From the NCBI GenBank assembly GCA_902729315.2, contig LR746272.1:11092327-11156326 (forward strand): a stretch of 64,000 nucleotides of DNA, written 5' to 3'. Shown piece after piece: positions 10,281 through 23,882 of the stretch (its first letter is position 1; every line of letters begins with the position of its first letter). Source of the stretch: Spirodela intermedia. Lineage: Eukaryota > Streptophyta > Magnoliopsida > Alismatales > Araceae. Below the pieces are notes generated by a model. The model worked only from the letters and a program-made list of their open reading frames with translations. It had not been told where the DNA came from and did no database searches. The position numbers and the translations under genes are program-made.

Positions 10281-13200
10281 AGGCGCCCACGGGTTATTGT
10301 GCCCACGTCTTCCATGAGATGCCATCTTGGAATTAACATCTACGCACATTTAATGAGGTGCTGGCGCAGTGCAGCCGAAACCAACATCTCATGAACAGGT
10401 ACACTTCGACGAACTACATAGCCTAGCCTATCTAGCGGAAGCAGGATCCCCCGCTGCCTAACCTACCATGCTTTCCATCACGTTGAATAGAGAACAAGAG
10501 CCCGAGGATGATGTCTTGTATCTCGTCTCTGTGCAAGCGTCACCCTTGGCGACAAGCACCAGCCTGTTCCTGTGTCTCTCGTCAAAAGCATTTAGTCCAC
10601 CTCACCTTCGTCCTTCGATTGTAGGCACGGTTGCCATCAAGAGAGTGGAATCTTCATGATTGGGAGATACTTTTGAATGAGGTAGAGAAGGGGTTTAGAA
10701 GAGAGACTGGAACACGCCATTAAGAACTCTGCGCATTGAATGTTCTCTCTTCTAACGTATTATATATGGTGTTAGAGTCAAGGTTCAGCGTGCCGTCTCG
10801 TCTCATGCAAAGTCCGACAGCAGAAAGTTTAACTTCCATGATTCCTTATATTTTTTTACTGCAAGTGAACCCCGACAAACTGTAGTTAAACAGGCCCGAT
10901 ACAGCACCGGAGTCCCTTCGCCACCCGAAAAGATGATGCGATCCTTGCTCTACACCCCGCTATACCTCCCCCCCCCAGCTTCGGCATGGCCTCCACACAG
11001 CACACGCCGGCACAAGAGCACGCACTGCCGAGGATGGATCGAGCCGTGCCGTGCCGAGGGGGCCATGCCGAGGGGCCAACCTTATGAACTTTGGCACGAG
11101 AGCGGTGGCACTCCCAAACGGGCCGGCGAGGTTGCCAAATTTCAGAAACGAGCTGTAATAGTTTCATAGCCAGAATATGCTCTCTTCACGAAGGAAAAAA
11201 TTAACCTCGGTCGTCTAAAACGTCACAACCAGGCAGCGATCAAAGTCCTGTCGAAACCTGTTATGCCATTCTACTCTCAGCTCCTCAACTTCTTGCTACG
11301 AAGAAACGGTAACCCACTAAATAACAGGCTATTCTTGAACAAAAAGTGGAGATTTCTAGTGGAAGGCGTGATGCAATTTATACATATACTGTCACAAAAT
11401 TCTAGTTCCTGACGGACAAAAACGATGGCAATCCATCTTTTATATGGAATAAAGTGAAGGCCCATGGTAGGACAGTCAATTTGCGAGCATGGAAAACATG
11501 CCTTGAGTTACCTAGAGAAATGAATCGAGGGAAGGCCATGGCAAGCTATTTCCCTTTGCCACAGTGTACCTTAGTGAGTGTGGACTGTGTTCAATCCGCC
11601 ATGGTACTGTAATGGTGCATTCTGGGCTCGTGGGTGCTCATACCCTGTGTTTCTTGGCCCCTTGATGACCACGATAGAAAAGGAAGGGAACGTATGAGTT
11701 CCTAACATGAAAATGGCCAAATCTATAATACTTCGGCAGGGTCAATGAAGAATGAAGGGAACTCGCTTCTCTTCCATAGGCGGTAAGAAAAAAGAACACC
11801 GCCAAAAATATATATATGATTTCAATAGTGCACATTAAACATCTTTCTAGCATGTTTCCAGCAGGGAAAAAATTTCAAACGATGAGCTCTTCTCATAACT
11901 CAACATATTATTTCTTCACGTCACAGATAAAGAAAAGAAGATGTCAATTTTGGCAATCAAGATTTAAAGTTAGTTATCAAACGTCAAAAAAAAAAAAAAA
12001 AAAAACTTAAAAAGGCACATTCAGGGTGATTTATTAAAGCCTTGCTTCGACAAATATATTTAGTTTGAGACTAACTACAAGAGAAACTATTGTTGCTGCT
12101 ATTGTTTTGGCCAAAGGAGGAAGAGCAATTATTCGCGCATTTCAAAGTGAATTGGAGATGAATGACGTAAGGAGGCACCTTACACAGGTAAACGGGACAG
12201 CCGATTATTGGCATTTACAAATGATTAATGAATTTGAACTATTCTCTGCGGCCAGGGTCTCCTTAACTTTAAGATGATGCTCAGACACATGGCTTGCATG
12301 GCCAACGTTAAAAACATCAGGATGTCTTGCTGTCATACTTGCATACCCGGGCAACAGACTTTGTAGGAATGTTCATCTCCACGTGGAATGATTTTGATAA
12401 TAACGAAATGCTTACTTACCATTCTAAATGTTGATGTCATTGCAAAGAAGTCCCCATAATTTGATTACGATGATTATCAAAGAAACGCAAATTTATTGGT
12501 GATATCGGTACTACATTAGGTCTTAAGTTAACATCCATTACATCCTTTTCAACACAACTTTTTCACTAAATTTGGATTTGGAGTTACAACAAGAACGTTA
12601 TGCGAGTTTCACTAGGGCTATGCGAGTTACAACGAATTAGCTAGGTCAACCCAATCCTGTGGTAGCAACTGAGCTCCCTGAAAGGTGTCAGGTGCCAATG
12701 AGCTGAGTCGATGTTTCTCTCTTCCAAGCCAAAAGCCAGCTATTTGTTTGACTACTTGGAACCCAAAGGTCCTCTCATTACAAGCGCATGATGGTGTTAT
12801 AATCAAGGCTCATACGAGGTTTAACAAAAGTTTTGATAGGGAAATTAAAAGAGGAAAAATTTAGACTCTACATCTGCAAATTCCGAAATATGAAGTGTCC
12901 CAAAACTCCGAACCAGGCCAAAGTTTGTTCTATTATTTCAGTTAATATTTCCTATTATAACATTCCAACAAACTCCGCCAAGGGTATTTAGATAAAACCG
13001 ACCGGAGTTTGCCTTTGACAAACCATAAGCACGCTAGCGATGAGCAAAGTTTAGCAGTGTTATAGGTGAACTAGTTCCTATATATATGGACAAGTGGTTT
13101 CCAAAAAGTCTTAGATGAGCAGAATAGGAGGGGTCTAACCACTTAAAGATCTAATTTTGTGTGTGATCACTTCTGTTACATTTTCAACTCTCACAGACTC

Positions 13201-13576
13201 TCCAAAAGAAGATCATAAACCCATTCGCCTTCCCACCCTTCGTGGACTAATTTCATAGGCCCAGGAGATCAACATACCTTCAACATAGGAACTCTAACAG
13301 AGCAGAAAAGAAGTCTCATGTTATTGCTACATTATTTTTACCCTCCCGTCATGGGCAAGGTAAATTCACTTTATAGACAATTTTTGTATATTGATATATC
13401 CAGTCCTCATAAAAATCCATTGAATTCAGTAAATGTAATCGTGCGTTTTCTTTCATTTATTAGACGTTTGCCAAAGAACAAGGGAAAAAAACGAAAAAAA
13501 TCTTGTTCAACAGTGAAACAAAATCCGAAAGTGAGTGGAGTACCTGAGAGCTGCGCCCAAATGTGGGACATGGATT
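10277..13576. other. Spacer downstream of PWP2, no gene supported
   Basis: No convincing gene. A poly-A run of about 20 lies near 11985-12005. GC-richer sequence at about 10900-11170 has overlapping open frames on both strands with no recognisable domain and no splice context, so I left them out. Confidence 0.5.
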
Positions 13577-16500
13577 TTAAATACTCGTGGAGCAAAGATA
13601 TCGGAGCAAGTACTCATTTGACGAGCACATGTCTGACAGATCCTGATGTAATTTTGTAATTGATTTATGCAAGTATCTTAGTGCTGTAAATAAACTATGA
13701 GAATTTTTCTGGATGAAATCACCATGAACCTTACAGAGCTCCTGAAAGAAGATAAAAAACGACAGCTTGAGTATGGATCCTCACTTAAAAATAAATATCA
13801 AAAGTGTGTGCTTGAGAAGTTGTGTATTAAATCAACAGACCTGGCACCACTGAAGAATAAGCTCTAAATGGGGGCAGCTCTCTAGAAGATCTGCAAAAGC
13901 CTTCACTAATCTCTGAAGATATTTGTGAGGAATTGATGAGGCAACAGCAGGAATGTCTGATGGGCTCACAGAAATAATACATTTCTTAATTAATGAATCT
14001 TCGTTAAGACGTAGACTGAGTAATAATGCTATCTGATGTTGGTTCTGAGCAAGTGCTTCATCAACTGCCTGAATAAAAAAAAATTGCATTGATATCAACG
14101 CTTGCATCAACGCAATTTATTTTCCATTATAGCATTCTAGTAAACAAACACCAGAAAATCAAAAATGTTATAAAATGCTATCGTGTACTTTTTCACATCA
14201 GACCAACAATTCTCCAAAAAAGGCAGGTCATAGCATTGCTAGCAACGAAGGATACGATTTGGCAAAAAAATTAGCGCACCAAGAAAATGACTCTTTGATC
14301 AAAATGGAACCACCTCCCAATATACCGAGATTCCACTTAATTTTCATCATCCATCTAAGCATCCCAGAGGCCAGTTTTTCTTTCAAAAGTAGATTGAAAA
14401 AATACGTAACTTCTTTGATACTACTGTCCTCAGAAAAAAGGATTGAGTTCGTTCCGATTCTTGTTTCAAAACGAATTTCTAAACTGTGATCAGGAATAAA
14501 TGTCAACCACACGATTTACCCTTCCACAGTGAAGCATTTAACAGCATTTATTCAAAACCTAACACCAAGTTATGATACGAAATGAAAGCCACACTCCCCC
14601 CTTTTCAAATGTCCTCGTCAATTTACAGCAACTTTTATTAATCTTAAACATGTGTTCGACTTATTGTCACTCATTAAAATGAACAAGACACCACATAATT
14701 TTAGTCAGAACAGAATATTCAACAGATACAAACTACAAAATTTCTTCAGCCTATCGAATCCATCAGATGTAAGAAAATGATCAAAATTTCCTCATTCGAA
14801 AAAGTCACATATATAATAATCTAGCTTTAGAAGTAGGCATGCGGCAACCATAAAATCATGAAAAAAGAATACCTCAGGTGTTACGTCTATATCCAGATCT
14901 GTAGGATCAAAAATAAATGACTCATCTACAGAATAAATCAAAACGCCCTCTGTCGTTGCTGCTGCCCAGCATCTGCCTGTTGGTGCAATTTTCAAAGATT
15001 TTGTTCGAATAACAGGTCTCCCACGATTAGCCAATGATCCTGGTAAATCATAGCCCAATTTTTTCCTTGTTTGTTTCTCAACACCTTCATCTATGTCACT
15101 ATCATCATCATCAATCAAATCCAATGGTCCCCCATCTGTCATCTTCTTCGAGTTCAGAAAGTCAAGAACACCATCCAAGGAAAGATTGTGAGTTACTTGG
15201 AACCTACGAAGCAGTACCTGGTCCAATGCAAAACAGTTCAATGCTTGGGTAAGAAATACTAAGACCGAGTTCTCGAAATAATTAGACCTAATAGGTTACA
15301 GCAAAAAATGCAGGAAGAAACCCATCTGGCCTCTCAAAACATTGTTCTATGCATAACGCCAAATCTATCTACAACTTAAACGTCCATCAAGAGTCATATT
15401 CCTAAGTATTTACTACAGCCAAAGTTCCACAACCATGCACTAATAAACCTAAAATAAAGGATAAACCATTCAGAAAAGAGAGTGGAGAAAAGATGAGTTT
15501 ACCTGCTCTGATATATCGTACATGCAAATGTACTTGCTGTTCCCTCCAGCCAAAATGTAACTTCCATCAGCAGAGTAGCATAGTGTGGTAAAGAACTTTC
15601 CTGAACTTGAGTTAGCTGCCGATCTCTTATCAGTCATGAGACGTCCACCAGCAATATCCCTGCGACCTTCTATTGTGCTCATCAATAGGCCATCTACCGG
15701 ATCCCAGAAATGAATTTGTCCATCCAATGTACTGCATCCAATCTGTTTTCCATCTGGACGATACACAACGGTAAGGACATCATGATTGTGAGTAAACGTC
15801 TCCACAGCACCCTTTCCATAAATGTCCCAAAGTCGCACAGTTTTGTCCCATGAGGATGAAGTCAAAATGTTCTACAAGAAAAAAAAAGGCTTAATCATGA
15901 GAAACAGTTAGACAACAAAACGGAAAGCTCCAAAGTAAGATATTCAGAAATTCATGAAACAGAATATCACGGAAATCAAAGATCTTGCTGAACTTTGATA
16001 ATTACTGATGCAATATCGTGAAGCTAATGACTTAAAAATTTCAAGTAGAAAAAATGTTGTTTATCACTACCTTGAACAGATACAGAACAAAGAAATCTAG
16101 TACTTTCAGGCCTATCACACCAGAAACGGTACGTTTAAAATTTCTAATACAATAAAAGGATCGTAGATTTTGTTCCTTAAGGCTACGATCTCGTTTCTCC
16201 TTCGGCTTCTACTACATCAAGTAGTACCAGAGCAAGGTTTTGAGTCTCAAACTCACCTATATGAAGACGCTTTGCACACATGAAGTAGGTAATTATGCTG
16301 GCAGAATCAATTTTTGAGGTAGTAGTTATTTTGAAAGCCAATTTTCTTGAGTTTGAAATTACTCTCAATAAAAATTTCAAGGCCATGCAGTAGATCATAT
16401 AACTACTTCTAAATAAGATGACTCCTTTAGAACTCAAGTGCAATTCATATATAGCTGACAACCTCAGAGAAAATTGTCAAAGGTTTCCAAAATCTTTCTT

Positions 16501-19500
16501 ACTTAGTCATAAGAACATAGATCTGAAGAGGCACCGGAGGACTTCTGAATGAAGACTGACCTACCCAATTCTTTAGGCCATTTTCGTGTTGAGAAGTTTC
16601 CAGGTCAGTAAACATTCCTTAATCATCCATGTACAACAGAGAAATTCCAAAGGTACTCCAGATATTTTGAAAGTCAAATTAGATTACTTATAGCTTTATC
16701 TAGGATAAAAATCACGAATGATGATACTTCTTCGAAAGTAAAGCATCTTGGATCAGAAATATGATGATGACGTTATATAGCATGGAATTCTGCGACCATC
16801 AAACATATGACACAAATATCAAAGAAGAACAAAACTAATCACAATACGACAGGCCGCAACACAATAACATTGTCACATTATTTAATATTGTGAGATTAAC
16901 ACTTTCTATATGACGATTTTAAAATGTGGAATCCGCTGCTGTACATCCGCTCAAACAAGAAAGAGAATATAAAGGTGAAACAAAATTTAGTAAGTACCCG
17001 CCAGTACGACATTATAATATAGAAAATATTTCAAAAACTTGAAAGTGTCCAAAAGTAAACAGGAAAGTGTTGGAAAAAGAAAAGACCACATTTAATAATG
17101 CGGCACAGAATGTGATTGAGTGATCACTAGCATATGGGCTTCATGTTTTTACAGTGTGCAAAAAACAAAAGTCATCTTACATTTGTAGAGTGTGCAACAA
17201 AGCAATCAAGCAAAAGTCATCTTACATTTGTAGGTGAGAACATTAACCCATGGACAGGTCCCTCATGACCGCTGAGAACATCCAGCAAACGGCCAGTCTT
17301 CATTGACCATAGAAAAATCTAGTATGTCCAAAATAAAAATATCATAAGAAGATTTGTCTTGAGTACTAAAATGACAAAACCCAGCAATAAATAAAGCACG
17401 TACCTCAAATGAATCCAAGGTCCCCGCGCAGACCACTTCACCACTCTGGTCAGATGCCAACGAAACAAACTGTCTAGACGATGGGGTAGTAAATGTTCTG
17501 AAGTTGCGATAACGAATCAAGTCCCAAGCACGAATAGTCCCATCTAGAGAAGCACTCAGAAGACTATCTTTACCAGCAACAAAATGGAGTGCGGTTACAG
17601 CATTAGTGTGCTCTGAAAACGTTATAAAGCAAGAACCAGAAGAAGGTATCCACACCTGCACAGATCAATTTCGAATTAAGTTTGGTAATCAGAAAAAATG
17701 GCATTGCACCTGAAACATTTTACAGTAAAGACAATCCACAAAGGAGTACGCTAAACTGATGCATCGTAAAATCTTCCCAAAAGCACAAAACAAAGAATTT
17801 ACGCAAGGCCGTGAAATGATAAAAATAAAAATATAAAGGGACCAAAGTTCTAAAAGTAGATCATTGAAAATAGGAACAAGTAATCAGAAGAAAAAGAAAA
17901 TAGTGCCAACCCAGTCGATGCTTATGTCAAGTTTTATTGATTTCTCAACATCAGAAGTGAAATTAGTAACCAGAAACGGAAGATAAGCCTGTTCAATTTC
18001 CATTCCACTTTCTTTATAGCACCGCTTGAAAAGTTGACAAGATGAACAACTCCACAAGATTGGTTCATGAATGATATTCAAGAGTAACATCGAATTCGCT
18101 ATGGTAAAAAAAATAATAATAATGCCAATTTACCATAATTTTATTTATTCCCCTTCCCCTTAATTGTCTCATGCACAACTTTTACAACTAATAAATTCCC
18201 AACTGAAAGGAAAAATGGGAAAACGATAGGTCCCCATGGTTTAGTTTATAAATACAGAACTAACTTCACATTGTAATTTAATACAGGCACAGACATCAAG
18301 ATGAAAATATGTAGAGACCACTTTCTACTAGATGTAAAAAGGCCATGCCAGACTTCATATATTATGCATCACATGTGATGTCTCTGGCATCTTCAATGAA
18401 CAGAGGACACAGAGCCTAAACAACTCCATTAAAATCCTCCAACATTATTCCAAAAATAATTTAAAATCACGTGTCAGGGATATAACTTTCTGAAACGATG
18501 TCAAGTTCTACAATAGCCAGATAATTACGCTCCAAAGAACTAAATAGCTACAAAGTTTCCCTTGTGTGGACGAAGAACTACCTGTAAAATTACTTCATTG
18601 TGGCCCAATCTTTATGCAAACAAGGAAGACAACAGATTTTCCTATGTGAAATTAATTGCAGTACAGTTGAAAACCCTTCCCCCCCATTATAGTCCACAAT
18701 TAGAAAAGGATTTGTCAATGTTTACCATCCTAAAAACACCAGAACGTTTACCTTTTTGCTCTTTGACAAATATGCGATCCATCCCACTTTCAAAACAAAA
18801 CTTTATTTCTTTTCGTGAATATTTTATCGTCACTATTTTCAGAATAACTTAGGCGGATTTATCTTGGTCACTTCGTTTTGCTATTTTCTTCCTTTTATTT
18901 TCTGAACATTAACAAATTGTATCGTACATTGCCACCGTCTCTTTACTGAAGTCATGTGGCCAACACAATATTAAGCGATGATTCCTTGATATATAATCAA
19001 TGTTTATATTGAAATATGTTTCTGCAGGAAGATCTGACTAGAGTAAAGATTAACAATTAAAGTATCAACACCTAGTGCATCAAGTGACAAAGGTCTGATG
19101 GAAAATTTAATGGTACCGACGAACAAACTATCAAATTAAAAGTAAAGAGCACCTACAGAAACATGAAACACGATCGACAGAAATGTAAAGAATCTCCCTC
19201 CATCCTTTCATGAATATGAAATAACGTCATAAATCTCTCTGAAATCTTCAATTAATCTACGCAAGTAATTCGTAACGGTAAACACTTACATCAGCATGAC
19301 AGAAACCACAGATTTCCTAAAGAAGGTTGACTGCGTAAAGCTGAGACTCCCATAGTTATCAATTCCTCACGAAAAATTGTTCCTCGTGAAGGAAACTAGA
19401 AACAATATTTTTCCTCCTCTCTCCTGCTCATAGGCAGCATAGAAGTAATAGGTGCACGACATTTTCCCTCTATAAACACAAAGTAAGGGCTTCTTTTACA

Positions 19501-21014
19501 GAAGTAATACCTGCTTCCCCTCAACATCATGTACATTACACACGTCCCTATCTCAAGTGTCGAATTTTTTTCACAATCCCATGAAAACTGAATAACGCAA
19601 AAAATGTACTTTCATATGGCAAAGATAACTTTTTCATACAGAAACAACTCAAGGACTGCAGTCAAGACACAACTGAACAACATTGCTCTCATCTATCTAT
19701 ATAGAAGGAATATAGAATAGTAAAACGTGCAAATGGATGCGTTATCAAAATATTTAAGCATTAATGACAGCGTACAAAAGACGGGGCATGATGAGGCATG
19801 TTTTGCACCTTCACTTTGTTGTCATCTGCACCTGTAGCCAGTTTCTGGGAGTCAGGAGAGAATGCTATGCAATTTACATCAAAGTAATGCCCTTGTTGTT
19901 TCAAAATATATGTCTCAGACCTCCATTCCCACACAAGTAACTGCCCAAGCTTTGCACAACCAAATGTCAGCCAATTTCCAAGTTTATTGAATAAAGCAGT
20001 TGTTATCTTTTCCTTTGAAATAGAAAGTACATGGATACAAACAAAGTCTGGCATCTGATACAACCCGAAAACACCATTGGAGAACCCAACCACCACCATG
20101 TCCAAATCCCGATGGTAATCACAAGCCGTCAGTTTCGCAGGTGACTGCATAAAGAAATCTTTCTTCAACAACTCCCATTTCCCCAGAAGTGAAGCTTCTG
20201 ACTCCCCTTCAAGCGAAAAAGTAACGCAGTCAATCTTCTTCCTTTTATGATCAACATTCCTATCCATATATGCCTGAGAACCTTCCTGCTCTGGAGTCCC
20301 AGGTGAAGGAGGATCCGAAATGTGCCTTTCAGAGTTAAGTAAATCATTATTCGCCTCTAATTTCCACGTAAATATTGCTCCGTCTCTAGAAATAGAGTAT
20401 AGCCTGGAGACCGCGTTAGTTTTCCTCTCCACGCAGAAAAATACCCCAACCACTCTATCTCTATGTCCAAGGAATAACACGGGCTTGTTGCTTCCCTTTG
20501 ATCTCTTTAACGAGAACAGCCTCACCGTCAGGTCCTTCGACCCGGCGAGAAGGTGAGACGAGTCCGGACTCCAATCTAATGCGGTCACGGCATCGTCACA
20601 GTCAGGGAAAGTGCGCTCCAACTGGAAAGGGAAAAACTCCTTCCGGAAACCGGGGGAACGCCATATCTGGAGGAGCTTGCCTACGCCGATGGCGATGTGG
20701 GCACCGTCTGGGCTAAATTTAAGGGCGGACACAGTTTTCTTGAAGGAGATACGATGTAGGACGACGCGGCGTCGGAGGTTGACGAAGAGAGCGCGCGAGG
20801 CGTCGTCGATTGTGAGAAGGAAATTACCGTCAGGGGAGACTGCGATCCTGGCAATGTTCGATGATGACTCAAAAGGAAACGTCAGGGTCTCCGACTTGAG
20901 AAGGTCTGTGGCCGAGACGCGGTTGCCGACGGGAGAGAGGAGGGAGTTTTCGGAGATGACGACATTCCCACCTCTGTACGGTGCACCCAGCAGGTTCTGG
21001 AAACGGAAGTTCAT
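13577..21014 (-). CDS. PWP2: PWP2 / UTP1, WD40 protein of the small-subunit processome
   Basis: This is periodic tryptophan protein 2, a U3 snoRNP/SSU processome component needed for 18S rRNA maturation in the nucleolus. I read seven exons: 19809-21014, 17404-17655, 17226-17318, 15503-15871, 14873-15217, 13841-14068 and 13577-13741. All have GT-AG borders and join in frame to 885 residues, the usual family length (about 880). The start at 21014 gives the family N-terminus MNFRFQNLLGAPYRGG; an in-frame ATG at 21092 would add 26 unusual residues and is less likely. WD40 repeats span about residues 50-660 (motifs such as AWDLIRYRNFRTF and DKTVRLWDIYG). The Utp12-type C-terminal domain follows in exons 5-7 (LLLSLRLNEDSLIKKC). 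It lies head-to-head with CCD8-2. A duplicated splice donor lies just past exon 3. Confidence 0.93.
17166..17233 (-). repeat. Duplicated splice-donor segment next to PWP2 exon 3
   Basis: A 23-base sequence (17166-17188) recurs at 17211-17233, offset by 45. The copy at 17211-17233 contains the exon 3 end and its GTAAGA donor (exon ends at 17226). The other copy recreates the same donor context 45 bases further into the intron, at 17181. Using it would add 45 bases but hit TGA at the third added codon. Confidence 0.85.
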
Positions 21015-21693
21015 GCCGAGCGGCTGCACCCCCACCTTCCTACTCTTCTTCCTCCCAGATCTCCGGCGATGACGCTCTAGGGCAAGCAGCAAATCCTACC
21101 TGGCAAAGCCGAAACCTTAAACCCTAGTTATACACGGCGGGAACGGCAAACCCTTGCCGGTGAACGTTAGCGTATCGCTTCAAGAGGTAACCGGCGATCT
21201 TCTCTGGTTATTGGGCCAGTCGAGAACCCCAGGGCCTTGTTCTCTGGCGAGAGGAGGCGACCGGCCCGCATTATTTATTGGGTCCGCCCAATAACAAAAT
21301 CAGCCAATCCCCACAAATACATACGACTCCTGGTGGAGCCCATATCCGACAGAGCCCATCCACTTGGTGCGGCCACGTGCGAGTCCACTATGGCAAATCC
21401 ACTTTTCCCGAATTGGGCCACTGTATATGGGCCCAGTGTCATTCATGCCACCGGAGAGCCCAACAAGACAGGCCCACTTTTCATCCCCACTATGGGCGGC
21501 GGGGAATCCGCCGGCCTCAGATACCTTCCCGTTTGACCAACGGGACCGCCATCGGCACGAGTGAACTACACGTGGGAGACCTCTCTAGGAGGTCTATATA
21601 TGCCTCCCATGGCGGGGGAGCTCGCAGTCACCACGCAGCTTGCACCACTAAACTGCTGACCGACTAGCCGGCGCCCCTCGGATTCTTCGAATC
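21015..21693. promoter_or_regulatory. Shared divergent promoter region between PWP2 and CCD8-2
   Basis: 679 bases separate the two start codons. Near the PWP2 side is a telo-box-like AAACCCTA (21119-21126). Several TGGGCC/GGCCCA (site II-like) motifs follow, around 21213, 21415, 21430 and 21470. Telo-box plus site II is the known pairing in plant translation and ribosome-biogenesis promoters, which fits PWP2. Nearer CCD8-2 are two G-box cores CACGTG (21374-21379 and 21569-21574) and a TATA box TCTATATATG (21593-21602), about 90 bases before the ATG. The assignment of motifs to each gene is inference. Confidence 0.6.
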
Positions 21694-22875
21694 ATGGCGC
21701 TGTCGCAAGTGTTTTCTGCCTCCCTTGCTCCCACCACCCGTTTCCCATTTCCAGCGGCGGATCCACTCGGCCTCGACGGGTGGCGCCGACGACTCCCTTC
21801 CCGCCGTCACACGTCGACGCCGACGCCCCCCCATGTCACCGCCGACCCGCAGGTCCTCGTATCGACGCCGCCGGCGCCCGATAGCGGCCTTAACGGCGAA
21901 GGGAAGCTCGCAGCCTGGACCAGCATACGGCAAGAGAGTTGGGAGGGCGATCTAATGGTCGAAGGCCAGATTCCTCCATGGCTGGTAAGCATCCCAAGAA
22001 CCCATAGCTTCACTCACCAGTCGGTGTTTTTCCGCTGCGCCAGTCTCTCCGCCTCCCTTCCTCCGTATATCTATGTAGAGTTTGGGGTATTTATGGACGA
22101 TATTGTAGAAGGGAACGTACCTGAGGAACGGGCCTGGCCTGTGGAACATCGAGGACCACGAGTTCCGGCACCTGTTCGACGGGTACGCCACCCTCGTCGG
22201 CGTCCACTTCGAGGGCGGAAGGCTGAAGGCGGGGCATCGCCAGATACAGTCGGAGGCGTACAAGGCGGCCGTGAAGAATAAGCGACTGTGCTACCGCGAG
22301 TTCTCCGAGACCCCGAGGGCCGAGAACCTGCTAGCATACGTCGGCGAGCTCGCTGGCCTGTTTTCCGGGTCGTCGCTGACGGACAACGCCAACACCGGCG
22401 TGGTCAAGCTGGGCGATGGACGGGTGATATGCCTGACGGAGACCATCAAGGGCACCATCCAGGTCGACCCCGAAACTCTGGAGACGATCGGGATGTTCGA
22501 GTACGAGGACGACCTTGGGTGGCTGATTCAGTCCGCCCACCCGATCGTGACCGACTCGGAGTATCTGACGCTGCTGCCGGACCTAGTGCGACCGGGCTAC
22601 CAGGTCGTCCGCATGGAACCAGGAAGCAACGTGAGGAGGCTGATCGGCCGGGTGGATTGCCGGGGAGGACCGGCGCCTGGATGGGTCCACTCGTTCCCCG
22701 CCACCGAGAACTACGTCGTCGTGCCGGAGATGCCGCTGAGGTACTGCGCCCAGAACCTCCTCCGCGCCGAGCCCTCCCCCCTCTACAAGTTCGAGTGGCA
22801 TCCCGAATCCGGCGCTTTCCTTCACGTCATGTGCAAAGCCAGTGGTAACATCGTGAGTCATCATAGACATGAACC

Positions 22876-22925
<50 letters not shown>

Positions 22926-23882
22926 AAACGGGAAGAGGCCACTGGTTTGATCATAAAATTTCACTGTGGCCCCTATTGATACCAGGTGACGAGCGTGGAG
23001 GTCCCGCTGTACGTGACCTTCCACTTCATCAACGCCTACGAGGAGCAGGACGGGGACGGCCGGGCGGTGGCGATCGTCGCTGACTGTTGCGAACACAACG
23101 CTGACACCGCCATCCTCGAGAATCTCAAACTGCAGAAACTCCGATCCTTCTCCCGTGTGGACTCCCTACCAGACGCAAGGTGAGCAAGAGGAGAGTACCC
23201 TCCCTTCCCTCCTGCAGCTCGCTCTCTCTCTCTCTCTCTTGCTATCTATCTATCTATCTATCTAACCTCCGCATGGCATCGATTGGCATTCAAAGGGTCG
23301 GGCGCTTCAGGATACCTTTAGACGGGACTCCCCGGGGAGTGCTGGAGACGGCACTGGACCCAGAGCACCATGGCCGGGGCATGGACATGTGCTCAATCAA
23401 CCCCAAATACATGGGGAAGAAGTACAGATACGCATACGCGTGCGGGGCCAAGCGCCCCTGTAACTTCCCAAACACCCTCACCAAGGTGAGAGAGGAAGAC
23501 TTCACTCTTTATAACGTCCAAATCTTATTAGCTGACCGTTATCTCCTTGTTCCTGCAGATTGATCTCGTGGAGAAGACGACGAGGACATGGCACGAGGAA
23601 GGCGCAGTGCCGTCTGAGCCCTTGTTCGTGGAGCGACCGGGCGCTGTCCGGGAGGACGACGGTGAGTCTCACAGCCGGCTTCGTCCATCTGCCGGAAATT
23701 TCAATCTGACCCATCCAGGCTACTCGTAACTCGCAGGCGCGGTAATATCCGTCATCAGCGGCATGGACGGCGGGGGGTATGTGTTACTGCTGGATGGCTC
23801 CACGTTTAAGGAGATCGCCAGAGGAAGGCTGCCATACGGTCTTCCATATGGCCTACACGGATGCTGGGTTCCCAGAATATGA
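21694..23882 (+). CDS. CCD8: Carotenoid cleavage dioxygenase 8 (CCD8-2), intact; strigolactone pathway
   Basis: CCD8 converts the CCD7 product 9-cis-beta-apo-10'-carotenal to carlactone, the strigolactone precursor, in plastids. Six exons (21694-21984, 22109-22852, 22986-23179, 23296-23485, 23559-23661, 23737-23882) join in frame to 555 residues, a normal CCD8 length. The first roughly 60 residues are rich in Ser, Thr, Pro and Arg and look like a plastid transit peptide. The four iron-ligand histidines expected for the family are H241 (SAHPIVTD), H291 (WVHSFP), H358 (FHFINAYEE) and H548 (GLHGCW). Block-like CCD8 signatures (LCYREFSE, MDMCSINP, YAYACGA) support CCD8 over CCD7, CCD1 or NCED. 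It is head-to-head with PWP2. Introns 2 and 3 carry microsatellites. The broken paralogue is at 4416-6521. Confidence 0.95.
22878..22922. repeat. (CT)n microsatellite in CCD8-2 intron 2
   Basis: About 22 CT units. The same place in CCD8-1 intron 2 has only a short pyrimidine tract (around 5572-5586), so the array grew in this copy or shrank in the other. Confidence 0.95.
23222..23264. repeat. (CT)n-(CTAT)n compound microsatellite in CCD8-2 intron 3
   Basis: A CT run followed by about five to six CTAT units. CCD8-1 has only a short TCTCTCTCTA at the matching place (about 5891-5900). Confidence 0.9.

Noticed and set aside
10886-11169. Overlapping open frames on both strands in a GC-rich patch
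   Set aside because: No domain, no splice context, and coding on both strands at once is unlikely.
22071-23096. Several reverse and alternate-frame open frames over CCD8-2, some with long Arg-Glu repeats
   Set aside because: They are shadows of GC-rich exons and of the CT microsatellite read as (GAGA)n codons.
21694-23882. Reading the dioxygenase as CCD7 or NCED
   Set aside because: Signature blocks (LCYREFSE, MDMCSINP, YAYACGA, LHGCW) and length fit CCD8 rather than CCD7 or NCED.
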